Below, piece after piece: positions 17,013 to 26,200 of a stretch of 64,000 bases of DNA. The position numbers and the translations under genes were made by a program. Below the pieces are notes generated by a model. The model was not told the origin of the DNA. It did not search any database and saw nothing but the letters and a program-made list of their open reading frames with translations. Each line of letters begins with the position of its first letter. Within the stretch, counting starts at the first letter, position 1. Origin of the DNA: Asticcacaulis sp. AC402 (lineage in GTDB: Bacteria > Pseudomonadota > Alphaproteobacteria > Caulobacterales > Caulobacteraceae); assembly GCF_000495835.1 (NCBI RefSeq), contig NZ_AWGC01000037.1:1-64000 (forward strand). The letters are read 5' to 3'.

Positions 17013-18521
17013 CTAATTCGAAGACGCCAGCAGAGACAGGTGCTGACCAGCATTCGAGTGTTCGTCCAGAGCCTGTTCGCGATCGGTCAGGGGCGTGGGA
17101 TAGTCGCCGGTGAAGTAGTGGTCGGTAAACTGCGGCGTTTCCGGATCGCGGCGGTTGTGGCCCATGGCCTTGTAAAGGCCTTCAACCGAAAGGAAGCCCA
17201 GGCTGTCGCATTCCAGCATCTGGCGCATTTCTTCCAGAGTATGGTTGGCGGCCAGCAGTTTCTCACGATCGGGCATGTCGATGCCATAGAAGTCAGGCCA
17301 CATGATCGGTGGGCTGGCTGAACGCAGGTGGACCTCCTTGGCGCCGGCTTCGCGGACCATGCGCACAATCTTCACCGAGGTCGTGCCACGCACGATCGAG
17401 TCGTCGATCAGGATGACGCGCTTGCCTTCCAGGACGACACGGTTTGGGGCATGTTTCTTGCGGACACCCAGATCGCGGATGTTCTGGGTTGGCTGGATGA
17501 AGGTGCGGCCGACATAGTGGTTGCGGATAATGCCCAGCTCAAACGGCAGGCCCGACTGCTGGGCGAAGCCGATTGAGGCCGGAACGCCGGAATCGGGCAC
17601 AGGCACGACGACATCGGCGTCAGCAGCGTGTTCGATGGCCAACTGGCGGCCCATGGCCTTGCGGACTTCATAGATCGACTTGCCGTTCACCACCGAATCG
17701 GGACGGGCAAAGTAGACATATTCGAACAGGCAAGGCCGCGCGGCACGGGCATCGAACGGCTTGTAGGACTTCATGCCATACTCGTCGATCTGGACGACTT
17801 CGCCGTGTTCGACGTCGCGAACGAAGGTGGCGCCGATCATGTCGAGGGCACAGGTTTCTGACGCCAGGACATAGGAGTTGTTCAGCTTTCCGATGACCAG
17901 AGGGCGAATGCCCAGCGGGTCGCGCGCGCCGATCAGCATCTTGCGCGTCAGGGCGACCAGGGCGAAGCCGCCTTCGAGGTGGCGCAGGGCTTCCATGAAA
18001 CGGTCGATAATGCGCAGTTCGCGCGAACGCGCGACCAGATGCAAAATGACCTCCGAATCGGAGGTCGACTGAAAAATGGAACCTGCGGCGACCAGTTTGG
18101 TCCGTACGTGCATAAAATTGGTGAGATTGCCGTTGTGGGCAATGGCGATGCCGCCCTGGTCGAGGTCGGCGAACATCGGTTGTACGTTGCGGATAAAGGC
18201 ACCGCCGGCGGTAGAGTATCGGGTGTGGCCGATAGCGCTGTGGCCCTGGAGCTTTTCCGTCAGGTCGGGACCGGTGAAGACGTCACCGACCAGGCCGTGC
18301 TGGCGTTCGATATAGAAGCGGCGGCCGTCGCACGAGGCCACGCCGCAGGCTTCCTGGCCGCGATGCTGCAAGGCGTGAAGGCCCAGCACCGTCACCGCGC
18401 TGGCATCGTCCATACCGTAGATGCCGAAAACGCCGCACTCCAGCCGTGGCCGGTCGTCCTCGATGTCGCGGGCAGAAGCGCCTGTATCAACGAGGTCGGA
18501 CAGGGGAGACACAGGCAGCAT
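17013..18521 (-). CDS. purF: Amidophosphoribosyltransferase
   Basis: This is the first committed enzyme of purine synthesis: it makes 5-phosphoribosylamine from PRPP and glutamine in the cytoplasm. The protein is 502 residues. Cys29 in LECGVFGIYG is the expected N-terminal nucleophile, so a 28-residue propeptide must be removed. The Ntn glutaminase domain (LQHRGQEACG, HTRYST, AHNGNLTN) is followed by the phosphoribosyltransferase domain with VILIDDSIVRGTTS as the PRPP loop. The C-terminal SPPIMWPDFYGIDMP is typical. It is the downstream partner of cvpA, as in many bacteria. Confidence 0.97.
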   Translation of the reverse strand: MLPVSPLSDLVDTGASARDIEDDRPRLECGVFGIYGMDDASAVTVLGLHALQHRGQEACGVASCDGRRFYIERQHGLVGDVFTGPDLTEKLQGHSAIGHTRYSTAGGAFIRNVQPMFADLDQGGIAIAHNGNLTNFMHVRTKLVAAGSIFQSTSDSEVILHLVARSRELRIIDRFMEALRHLEGGFALVALTRKMLIGARDPLGIRPLVIGKLNNSYVLASETCALDMIGATFVRDVEHGEVVQIDEYGMKSYKPFDARAARPCLFEYVYFARPDSVVNGKSIYEVRKAMGRQLAIEHAADADVVVPVPDSGVPASIGFAQQSGLPFELGIIRNHYVGRTFIQPTQNIRDLGVRKKHAPNRVVLEGKRVILIDDSIVRGTTSVKIVRMVREAGAKEVHLRSASPPIMWPDFYGIDMPDREKLLAANHTLEEMRQMLECDSLGFLSVEGLYKAMGHNRRDPETPQFTDHYFTGDYPTPLTDREQALDEHSNAGQHLSLLASSN

Positions 18522-18571
18522 AAGACATCTTTCGGTTACGCGGGGCCGCTGCCAGCGCCTGCAACGGCGGA

Positions 18572-19075
18572 CTATTCCTGACTGGTTTCAACCACCTTGT
18601 CGGTCGCATCGCGACCAAAGGGGACGAAAGCCTGGATGGCCTCGGCACAACGCGCTGTCAGCGGGAAAACCTTCGCGTCGACGAACCATTCCGGCAAGCG
18701 CTCTTTAGGCGTCACCACGACAAAAATCAAATGGATTACGCCCAGAACGACCAGTGTACGGAAGATTCCGACGCCCAAGCCAAGAACGCGGTCGAAGGCA
18801 TTCAGCGCCTTTTGTTTATGAACCTTTTCGGCGAGGCTGTGGCCGAAGAAACGAATACCGAAATAGATCAGCAGGAAGATCAGAAAGGCGACGAAAACGC
18901 CCAGCAGCATGTCGAGCGCGAAGGTTTTTGTCACGAAGGGATGGCTGACCACCGCGATAAACAGGGCCAGAAAAAACGAAATCAGATTGACCAGTTCCTT
19001 GATGCCGCCGCGCATAACGCCGGACAAACACGAGGCGACCAGAACCGCCAGAAATACATAGTCCCAAACTTCCAT
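18572..19075 (-). CDS. cvpA: CvpA family membrane protein
   Basis: This 167-residue protein has four hydrophobic segments: about residues 5-22 (DYVFLAVLVASCLSGVMRGG), 26-45, 57-75 and 95-118. RGGIKELVNL after the first segment is the CvpA hallmark. Members affect colicin V production, envelope stress tolerance or biofilm in other bacteria; the biochemical role is unsettled. Two in-frame ATGs, 19081 and 19075, are close together. The second is chosen because AGGGG lies six bases before it. The radA-cvpA-purF order indicates co-transcription. Confidence 0.92.
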   Translation of the reverse strand: MEVWDYVFLAVLVASCLSGVMRGGIKELVNLISFFLALFIAVVSHPFVTKTFALDMLLGVFVAFLIFLLIYFGIRFFGHSLAEKVHKQKALNAFDRVLGLGVGIFRTLVVLGVIHLIFVVVTPKERLPEWFVDAKVFPLTARCAEAIQAFVPFGRDATDKVVETSQE

Positions 19076-19139
19076 TGTCATCCCCTGCCAATATTGTGTT
19101 TTTCTGTTTACCATTTCGGCGGCAGCTTAACAACCAGAC

Positions 19140-20510
19140 TCACTCCCCTACGGGAAACAACGCCCCTATAGCTTCGGCCAGACTGGCAAAGCCCCTGACC
19201 TTTACCGGTGGGTTGTCGATGGCGGCGGGCGCCGTAATCGCGCTGTTGAAGCCCAACTTGGCCGCTTCCTTCAGCCGGCCTTCGCTGCGGCTGACTGTGC
19301 GGACGTCGCCTGACAGGCTGATCTCGCCAAAGACGACACAATCGCGCGGCAAGGGCGTATCGGTCAGGGCAGAGACAAGCGCCAGGGCGGCACACAGGTC
19401 GGCGGCTGGTTCGTTGATGCGTAAACCGCCGGCGACATTTAAGTAGACGTCCTTCTGGCCGAAACCGACTCCACAGCGCGATTCCAGCACCGCCAGGATC
19501 ATCGCCAACCGCCCGGAATCCCAACCGACAACCGCCCGGCGCGGCGTGCCATAGGCCGACGGCGCCACCAGGGCCTGCATCTCGACCAGGACGGGACGCG
19601 AGCCTTCGATGCCGGCAAACACCGCTGAACCCGAAGCGCGCTCATGACCGTCGCCGAGGAACAAAGCCGACGGATTGGGCACTTCGCGCAGCCCGGCATC
19701 GCCCATTTCGAACACACCAATCTCATCCGTGGCGCCGAAACGGTTCTTGGTGCCGCGCAGGATGCGAAACGGATAGCCGCGCTCGCCTTCGAACGACAGA
19801 ACAGCGTCGACCATATGCTCGACGACGCGCGGCCCGGCGATCTGGCCTTCCTTGGTGACGTGGCCGACCATGATGACCGACGTGCCGTGCTTCTTGGCCA
19901 GGCGGACCAGTTCGCCGGCGCAGGCGCGGACCTGCGACACCGAACCCTGGGCGGCCTCGATGGCGTCGGACCAAAGGGTCTGTATGGAGTCGATGATGAC
20001 CAGGTCGAACTTCTCGCGCTTCAAAGCCTCCAAAATGGTGCGCAATGACGTTTCGGCGGCCAGGTCGACAGGTGCTTTCGACAGGCCCATGCGGGCAGCC
20101 CGGCCGCGGATCTGCTCGACGGCTTCTTCGCCGGATATATAGCCGACCCGGAGGTTGCGCGACGCGGCATTGGCCGCAACCTGCAGCAAAAGGGTCGACT
20201 TGCCGACACCTGGGTCGCCGGCGATCAGGATGGCGGAACCCGGCACCACGCCGCCGCCGCATACGCGGTCGAACTCATCGATGCCGGTGACCATGCGGGC
20301 CGGGATTTCGTCCCTGCTGTCCAGGGTTTCGAACTGGAGCTTGTTCATCCGCGACAGCTTGGCCGGCTCGGCCTTCAACCCGCCCGGCGGTGCCGAAAAG
20401 CTCTCCTGGACCAGGGTGTTCCACTGGCCGCAGGCCGGGCACTGGCCTGCCCACTTGCTGTGGACGCCGCCACAGGACTGGCAGGTGTAAAGGGTCTGGT
20501 GCTTGGTCAT
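19140..20510 (-). CDS. radA: DNA repair protein RadA (branch-migration ATPase)
   Basis: The 456-residue protein has a four-cysteine zinc finger (C10, C13, C24, C27), a RecA-like core with Walker A GDPGVGKST, the RadA signature KNRFG, and a Lon-like C-terminal domain (GDVRTVSRSEGRLKEAAKLG). RadA promotes branch migration of recombination intermediates and D-loop extension. A GTTC-N7-GTTC direct repeat stands 22-36 bases upstream of the start codon, which suggests LexA control independent of alr. Confidence 0.97.
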   Translation of the reverse strand: MTKHQTLYTCQSCGGVHSKWAGQCPACGQWNTLVQESFSAPPGGLKAEPAKLSRMNKLQFETLDSRDEIPARMVTGIDEFDRVCGGGVVPGSAILIAGDPGVGKSTLLLQVAANAASRNLRVGYISGEEAVEQIRGRAARMGLSKAPVDLAAETSLRTILEALKREKFDLVIIDSIQTLWSDAIEAAQGSVSQVRACAGELVRLAKKHGTSVIMVGHVTKEGQIAGPRVVEHMVDAVLSFEGERGYPFRILRGTKNRFGATDEIGVFEMGDAGLREVPNPSALFLGDGHERASGSAVFAGIEGSRPVLVEMQALVAPSAYGTPRRAVVGWDSGRLAMILAVLESRCGVGFGQKDVYLNVAGGLRINEPAADLCAALALVSALTDTPLPRDCVVFGEISLSGDVRTVSRSEGRLKEAAKLGFNSAITAPAAIDNPPVKVRGFASLAEAIGALFPVGE

Positions 20511-20531
20511 GACGGCTCGTGAAACGGTTAT

Positions 20532-20546
20532 GTTCCCTCTATGTTC
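20532..20546 (-). promoter_or_regulatory. LexA (SOS) box upstream of radA
   Basis: The plus strand reads GTTCCCTCTATGTTC, an exact GTTC-N7-GTTC direct repeat, the form bound by LexA in Alphaproteobacteria. It lies in the 52-base gap between alr and radA, and its flanks match the second box at 23292 (TATGTTCTCAACC in both). Confidence 0.75.
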
Positions 20547-20562
20547 TCAACCGGAGAGTCTG

Positions 20563-21639
20563 TCAAGCATAATGCCGTGGTACGCGTGCCCCCAGCCGCG
20601 TCAGGATTTCATAGCCAATGGTGCCGGCGGCCGTCGCGACGTCGTCCAGGTTTTGGGAACTGCCCAGGATCTCGACCCAGGTGCTGTCACTGACGTGAAG
20701 GCCGGTGACGTCGACGGTGAACACATCCATGGAAACACGGCCCGCCAGAGGGCGGCGTTCGCCCTTGATGGTTACAAAACCGGAAGGCGCAAAGCTGCGC
20801 AGCAGTCCGTCGGCATAGCCAAGCCCGACGGTCGCAAGGGTCATGTCGCGCTTGGCGACAAAGGTCGCGCCGTAGCCGACGCTTTCACCAGCTTTCAATT
20901 CGCGCAGCTGAAGGATGCGACCGCTGAGATGAGCGACCGGTTGGATGTCGGGATGCGGTATACCAAATGGCCCGCCGCCATAGAGGCAGATGCCCGGCCG
21001 GACGAGATCGAAGGCGTAGTCGGGGCCGAGATAGATGCCGGGGCTGTTGGCCAGGGACCTGGCCACACCAGGGAAACGGGCGGTCGAAGCCCGGAAGTCC
21101 CTCAGTTGTTGCGCATTCAGCGGATGATTGGGTTCGTCGCCACAGGCCAGATGGCTGATCACGAGGGCCAGCTTGTGTTCGCCGGCATCGGGCAGGGCGG
21201 CAACCTCGTCCGGGCGGATGCCCAGCCGGTTCATGCCCGTGTCGATATGCAGAGCGGCGACAACGTTGGCGGAGCCTTGCAGCCATAGCTGATATTGCAC
21301 GCGGGTATTGATGACCGGTCGCAGGCGTTGGGCCGCGAAGGCGGGCGGATCGGTCAGCCCGTCCAAAACATAGATGACCGGATCGTTACCGACCAGGGTG
21401 CGCAAGGTGAGGGCCTCGGCAAGACGGGCAACGAAGAAGGTTCGTGCCCCATGCCGTGCCAGATGCGGCGCTACGGCGGCCATGCCCAGACCATAGGCAT
21501 CGGCCTTGACCACCGGTGCCACCTCAGCCGGGCCTGCCGCGCGTTTCAGGGCGGCATAGTTATGACTGAGCGCAGCCATATCAATATTCAAGCGGGCGGT
21601 CGGTGAAGCGGACATCATGAAAACGTCGCTAGCATGCAC
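20563..21639 (-). CDS. alr: Alanine racemase
   Basis: This PLP enzyme makes D-alanine for peptidoglycan. It has 358 residues, the normal length. PLP-binding Lys45 sits in VVKADAYGLG, the catalytic tyrosine region is GYGATFVAKRD, and the C-terminal domain carries RVSMDVFTVDVTG. The start is ambiguous: the ATG at 21639, or methionines 8 or 9 (21618/21615), which fit the usual short N-terminus before RLNIDMAALSHNY. No clear ribosome site separates them. It lies between dnaB and radA on the same strand. Confidence 0.95.
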   Translation of the reverse strand: MHASDVFMMSASPTARLNIDMAALSHNYAALKRAAGPAEVAPVVKADAYGLGMAAVAPHLARHGARTFFVARLAEALTLRTLVGNDPVIYVLDGLTDPPAFAAQRLRPVINTRVQYQLWLQGSANVVAALHIDTGMNRLGIRPDEVAALPDAGEHKLALVISHLACGDEPNHPLNAQQLRDFRASTARFPGVARSLANSPGIYLGPDYAFDLVRPGICLYGGGPFGIPHPDIQPVAHLSGRILQLRELKAGESVGYGATFVAKRDMTLATVGLGYADGLLRSFAPSGFVTIKGERRPLAGRVSMDVFTVDVTGLHVSDSTWVEILGSSQNLDDVATAAGTIGYEILTRLGARVPRHYA

Positions 21640-21696
21640 CGCCGGGCGGGCGAAACAGATTTTAAGCCTAGGTGAGCGGTTTCACTACGAGGGGAT

Positions 21697-23178
21697 CTAT
21701 TCGTTGTTGTAACTGTAGTGGTCCTGACGCGCCAGGTTGCCGAACTTCACCGTGCTTTCGGCGAACGACAGCCGGACGGTGCCGATGGGACCGTGACGCT
21801 GCTTGCCGATAATGACTTCGGCGGTGCCCTTGCAGCGGTCCATCTCTTCCTGCCACTTGAGGTGATCTTCGGTGCCTTCCTTGGGCTCGGCGCGGCCGAG
21901 ATAGTAGCTTTCGCGGAAGACGAACATCACGATGTCAGCGTCCTGCTCGATCGAGCCGGATTCACGCAGGTCGGAGAGCTGCGGTCGCTTGTCGTCGCGG
22001 CTTTCGACGGTCCGCGACAACTGCGACAGGGCGATGACCGGAATGGCCAGTTCCTTGGCGAGGGATTTCAGGCCCATCGTGATGGTTGACACCTCCTGCA
22101 CGCGGTTCATCTGGCTGCCCGTGTCGCCAAGCGTGACAAGTTGCAGGTAGTCGACGATCAGGCAGTCGAGGCCGACGGTGCGCTTCAGGCGCCGCGCGCG
22201 GGCGGTCAGCTTGGCCAGTGTAATGCCGCCGGTGTCGTCGATATAGAGCGGCGAGGCGCTGATATCCATGGCCCCTTCCTTCAGGCGCATGAACTCCGAG
22301 GCGTCAATCTCGCCCTTGCGGATCTTGTCGGAGGCCACTCCGGAAGCATCGGCCAGCAGACGGCCAGCCAGCTGATCGGCGGACATTTCCAGCGAATAGA
22401 AGGCGACGATACCGCCGCGCACTGTTTTGCGGACGCCATCGGGCTGGGGTTCGTAAGCATAGTTCTGGGCGATGCTCATGGCGATATTGGTTGCCAGGGC
22501 GGTCTTGCCCATCGACGGGCGGCCGGCCAGGATCACCAGGTCGGACTTGTGCAGGCCGCCGATCTGGCGGTCCAGGTCGATCAGGCCCGTCGATATCCCG
22601 GCCAGGCCGCCGTCGCGATGGAAGGCTTCTTCGGCATGGCTGAGCGCGCCGGCGACAGCGTCGGAAAAGGTGACGAAGCCGGTCGAGGACGTGCCCTTTT
22701 CGGCCATGTCGAACAGCTTGGCTTCGGCAACCTCGATCTGGTCGCGGGCGGGTTTCTCGCCGGTGGCGTCCTTGGCGATCTCGCCGCCCAGCCGGATCAG
22801 GTCGCGGCGCAGGGCCAGGTCGTAGATAACGCGGGCGTAGTCCGACGCATTGGCCGCCGGCGGGGCACGGTCGACAAGGTCGGCGAAGTAGCGGATGCCG
22901 CCCAGATCGTTGAAGGCGGGGTCATTCTTGTATTTGTCGACCAGAACAATGGGCTCGGCCAGGTGGCCGACGCGGATCTGTTCCTCAATGGTCGCGAACA
23001 GGCGCTGATGGAAAGGTTCATAGAAATGCGAGGCTTGCAGGCCGTCGTACAGACGTTCGTACGCACCATTGTCAAACAAAAGGCAACCCAGCAAAGCCTG
23101 TTCAGCTTCGAGGTTGTGGGGTAAGGAGGCAGGCGGTTCTGCGGCAGGCGGCAAGGTATCCAGCATGTTTAGCGTCAT
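21697..23178 (-). CDS. dnaB: Replicative DNA helicase DnaB
   Basis: The 493-residue hexameric helicase has the N-terminal helical domain (HNLEAEQALLGCLLFDN), the linker, and the RecA-like motor with Walker A AGRPSMGKTALA, IVDYLQL (Walker B) and the C-terminal arginine-finger region RESGSIEQDADIVMF. The start MTLNMLDTLPPA at 23178 is preferred: the 21 residues upstream in frame (from 23241) are basic and unlike DnaB. Placing rplI/rpsF further upstream and alr downstream is the usual alphaproteobacterial order. A GTTC-N7-GTTC box lies 114 bases upstream. Confidence 0.96.
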   Translation of the reverse strand: MTLNMLDTLPPAAEPPASLPHNLEAEQALLGCLLFDNGAYERLYDGLQASHFYEPFHQRLFATIEEQIRVGHLAEPIVLVDKYKNDPAFNDLGGIRYFADLVDRAPPAANASDYARVIYDLALRRDLIRLGGEIAKDATGEKPARDQIEVAEAKLFDMAEKGTSSTGFVTFSDAVAGALSHAEEAFHRDGGLAGISTGLIDLDRQIGGLHKSDLVILAGRPSMGKTALATNIAMSIAQNYAYEPQPDGVRKTVRGGIVAFYSLEMSADQLAGRLLADASGVASDKIRKGEIDASEFMRLKEGAMDISASPLYIDDTGGITLAKLTARARRLKRTVGLDCLIVDYLQLVTLGDTGSQMNRVQEVSTITMGLKSLAKELAIPVIALSQLSRTVESRDDKRPQLSDLRESGSIEQDADIVMFVFRESYYLGRAEPKEGTEDHLKWQEEMDRCKGTAEVIIGKQRHGPIGTVRLSFAESTVKFGNLARQDHYSYNNE

Positions 23179-23291
23179 ACGAAAGTTAAGGCGATGAAGG
23201 CAAGGCCTCGGCGGATTCGATTCACGATTGCGTAAAACCATCCACTTCGATCCGATCCACAGGCTGTGAAGATCGGGGATAACTCGACACT

Positions 23292-23306
23292 GTTCGCACT
23301 ATGTTC
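23292..23306 (-). promoter_or_regulatory. LexA (SOS) box upstream of dnaB
   Basis: The plus strand reads GTTCGCACTATGTTC, an exact GTTC-N7-GTTC repeat. It shares CTATGTTCTCAACC with the radA box, which makes chance less likely. It is the only recognisable regulatory site before dnaB. Confidence 0.7.
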
Positions 23307-23316
23307 TCAACCTTTA

Positions 23317-23503
23317 ACACCAGTCCACGATAATCTTGACACATCGTGGGTTGGCAAGGCCGACTGGCCGCCCGAGGTTACGCGAGGGGCCATCGGGGCC
23401 GCCCGAGCTTCTGCGAGGAGCCATGCGGCGCTTGAGCTAAAAAAAAGCGAATACCAACCGCACCTTATCTTGCAAGATGTGTCAGTCTTTTCGTGGGTTG
23501 GTA
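23317..23503 (-). repeat. Diverged copy of repeat family 1 with internal duplication
   Basis: It begins ACCAGTCCACGATAATCTTG and runs through GGCAAGGCCGACTGGCCGCCCGAGG. It repeats the GCCCGAGCTT..GCGAGGAGCCAT segment, and continues with GGCGCTTGAGCT and a last hairpin-like part. It lies head to tail with the intact copy that follows. Confidence 0.7.
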
Positions 23504-23656
23504 TAATACCAATCCACGATGACCTTGACTCATCGTGGATTGGCAAGGGCGACTGCCCGCCCGAGCTTTTGCGAGGAGCCATGGGGGACGCCTAGTCCGG
23601 CGCTTGAGCTGAAAAAATGCGAATACCAAGCGTCATTCTTTATGAGGCTTGGTATA
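23504..23656 (-). repeat. Two-hairpin repeat family 1, intact copy (minus orientation)
   Basis: It starts TAATACCAATCCACGATGAC and ends CTTTATGAGGCTTGGTATAA, the reverse complement of the copy at 9046. A short insert (GGGACGCCTAGTCC) replaces part of the core. Both hairpins are preserved. Bases 23242-23316 to its left hold only the LexA box. Confidence 0.88.
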
Positions 23657-23684
23657 AGTCATTGTACCAACGAGACACCATAAA

Positions 23685-23712
23685 AACTCCCCACCGTTGC
23701 CGATGGGGAGTT
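23685..23712 (-). terminator. Terminator of the TonB receptor gene
   Basis: A 9-bp stem AACTCCCCA/TGGGGAGTT, with AAAAA on its left, giving a T run on the minus strand. It stands 46 bases beyond the receptor stop codon. Confidence 0.8.
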
Positions 23713-23758
23713 GATCAGCGTTGTGACTATTCAGGATCCAGGGTGCTTCGCGCCGTGG

Positions 23759-26200
23759 CTACCAGGATTTGCTGACGCGGGCATACAAGAAGCGACCGTT
23801 GAAGCCGAACGGTGCGCGGGCGCTGAAGGCCGCAGCGCCGTTGTAGGCTGCCGTCGGTGGCGGGGTCAGGTTGTTGGCCAGGGTGGTCAGAGGCGTCGCG
23901 TCAGGATAGACGTCGAAAGCGTTGTCGACGCCCAGGGTCAGTGTCGTCTGGCCAGGGAAGCGATAGCTGGCTACGAGGTTGACCAGGGTCTTGTCGCCGG
24001 TTTCAAAGTCGAAATTGGCATTGGTCTGCGCGACAAGGATTGAGCTGTAGTAGACGGCGTTGGCCGAGGCTGACCAGCTTCCGAGCTTCCAGTCCAGCGA
24101 AAGGTTGTATTTGTCTTCCGGCGTCGAACTGGCCAGCAGGTTCTGGTTTACCCGGGCGAACAGCGCCGGGGGCACCGGCAGGGTCGACAGGGTATTGACC
24201 ACCGGGAAACGATCAATCGTTGTTTCGCCGTGGTTGGCCGCCAGGCCAAGGTCGTAAGTGCCCAGAGACTCTGTTATCAGGCGGTAGCGCGCCACGATGT
24301 CGATACCCTTGGTGGTGGTATCGACGCCGTTGATGAAGAAGCGGGCGCCGTCAACACCGAAGGGGTTCAACAGACCGGCGACACCGGCATTGCTGGAGGT
24401 CAGAAGATTTTCGCTGAGGATGATGCGGTCGGTGACCTTGATGTCATAGCCATCGACGGTCAGTTCGAAGGGGCCCTTGTGGAAGACGAAGCCGAGCGCC
24501 AGGTTTTCAGAGTCTTCGGCTTTCAGGGGCGCAGCGCCCAGCGCCTTGGCAACATCGCTTGACACGGGGAAGGTGGTGATCAACTGGGCAACGCCGGCAA
24601 CGAAGTTGGTGGCGCTGGAGCTGAAATACTGCTGTTGCAGCGAGGGCGCCCGGAAGCCGGTCGAGGCCGAGCCGCGAATGGCGAAGGCATCGGTAAAGTC
24701 ATAACGCGCCGACAGCTTGCCCGAGGTATTCTCGCCGAAATCGGAATAGCTTTCCGCGCGTAAGGCGACACCGAAGCTCAGCTTTTCGGTCAGCTTCGAT
24801 TCCAGGTCGAGATAGGCGCCGACATTTGACCGGCTCTTGTCGTTTTCGTTTTGCGGGAACAGGCCGGGGAAGCCCTGGGCGCCCTGGGGTGCCGTCACCG
24901 GGCCTTTCGCCCACGACTGCAGTTCGCCGGCTTCGATGCGGTAGGATTCCGACCGCGCTTCGAAACCGAAGCCGACATCCAGCGGTGCTGCCAGCCAGCC
25001 CAGTTCGAAGGAACGGCTGAAGTTGGCGTTGATGACGCCCTGGCCGTAGATAAGCTTGCCGGAATAGAAGTCGGTTTGCGAATTAATGCCGAACGAAGCA
25101 TTGACACTGTTATTGGTGTGGTAGGTCAGTTGGTTTTCGCCGAAGACGAGGCTGAAATCAGAGGCCCAGTCCCCGATCGAGCCTTCGGTGCCGAAAGCGC
25201 CTGACCAGTCCCGGGTCGTCGCCTGGATCTTGGGCAGGAAACCGTTTGGATAGATGGCCAGGACGTTGCCGGAATTGTTGAAAGGCCTGAAGTTAGCGGC
25301 ACTTTCGTTGTCGCGATCCTGGAAACTGGCCCAGCCGTACAGCGACCAGACGTCGTTGAGCGGCAGGCCGGCATTGGCGAACAGAGTGATGGCGGTTTCT
25401 TCCGGATCACCGTAGCGCGATACCACGGACGCCGGCGTGATGCGGGTATCGAGCCCGCCGCGCGATGTAGCCTCGCGGTTCTTCAACTCGCCTGACACGG
25501 TCAGGAAGCCGTCATCGAGCAGGGGCAGGCCGACCCAACCGGAGACTGAGGTCGTGGCGCCATCGGACTTGTGATAGCTGGTGTTGGCGGTTTCGACGTC
25601 GGTATCGTACTGCCCGTAGGACACGGTTACGCCGCCGCCCGATGATGCCTTGCGCAGACGCAGGTTGATAACGCCGGCAATGGCATCGGAGCCGTATTGC
25701 GCCGAGGCGCCGTCGCGCAGGACTTCGACCGTGCTCAGCGCGGCTTCGGGGATGGTATTGAGGTCGACGGCGGCGGCGCCACGGCCGACCGAGCCGTTGA
25801 TATTGACCAGGGAGGAGGCATGGCGGCGCTTTCCGTTGATCAGGACCAGGCTCTGGTCGGGGGACATGCCGCGCAGCGTGGCGGGACGGACGCTGTCGGT
25901 GCCGTCGGTGACGGCGGGACGCGGGAAGGTGATGGACGGAGCGATCTTGGACAGGCCTTCGGCCAGTTCGGTCGAGCCCTGATTGCTGAGCGTTTCCGCC
26001 TTGATAACATCGACGGGCGCCAGGGTGTCGAGGCGCGACCGGCGCGGGGTGCGAGTACCGGTGACGACGACTTCGGTCGGCTCTTCAGCGACGGGCACAG
26101 CGTCCTGAGCGAAGACGGGTACGCTGGCGCCCGAAAGCGACAGGACAAGGGCGGTGGTGACGTAAAGGCGGGCAGTGGCCCGGCGGCGGAAGAGGGACAT
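23759..26200 (-). CDS. TonB-dependent outer-membrane receptor
   Basis: This 813-residue protein has a signal peptide (MSLFRRRATARLYVTTALVL, cleavage after VFAQ) and a short N-terminal segment containing TEVVVTGTR, a TonB-box-like stretch. The plug domain follows (LRGMSPDQSLVLINGKRRH, VEVLRDGASAQYGSDAIAG), then a 22-strand-type barrel ending in a terminal aromatic (YARVSKSW). The start at 26200 is backed by AGGAGC in front; an in-frame extension to 26224 is not needed. Such receptors import siderophores, vitamin B12, sugars or peptides; the substrate cannot be read off. It is flanked by its own terminator and no uptake partner genes. Confidence 0.95.
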   Translation of the reverse strand: MSLFRRRATARLYVTTALVLSLSGASVPVFAQDAVPVAEEPTEVVVTGTRTPRRSRLDTLAPVDVIKAETLSNQGSTELAEGLSKIAPSITFPRPAVTDGTDSVRPATLRGMSPDQSLVLINGKRRHASSLVNINGSVGRGAAAVDLNTIPEAALSTVEVLRDGASAQYGSDAIAGVINLRLRKASSGGGVTVSYGQYDTDVETANTSYHKSDGATTSVSGWVGLPLLDDGFLTVSGELKNREATSRGGLDTRITPASVVSRYGDPEETAITLFANAGLPLNDVWSLYGWASFQDRDNESAANFRPFNNSGNVLAIYPNGFLPKIQATTRDWSGAFGTEGSIGDWASDFSLVFGENQLTYHTNNSVNASFGINSQTDFYSGKLIYGQGVINANFSRSFELGWLAAPLDVGFGFEARSESYRIEAGELQSWAKGPVTAPQGAQGFPGLFPQNENDKSRSNVGAYLDLESKLTEKLSFGVALRAESYSDFGENTSGKLSARYDFTDAFAIRGSASTGFRAPSLQQQYFSSSATNFVAGVAQLITTFPVSSDVAKALGAAPLKAEDSENLALGFVFHKGPFELTVDGYDIKVTDRIILSENLLTSSNAGVAGLLNPFGVDGARFFINGVDTTTKGIDIVARYRLITESLGTYDLGLAANHGETTIDRFPVVNTLSTLPVPPALFARVNQNLLASSTPEDKYNLSLDWKLGSWSASANAVYYSSILVAQTNANFDFETGDKTLVNLVASYRFPGQTTLTLGVDNAFDVYPDATPLTTLANNLTPPPTAAYNGAAAFSARAPFGFNGRFLYARVSKSW

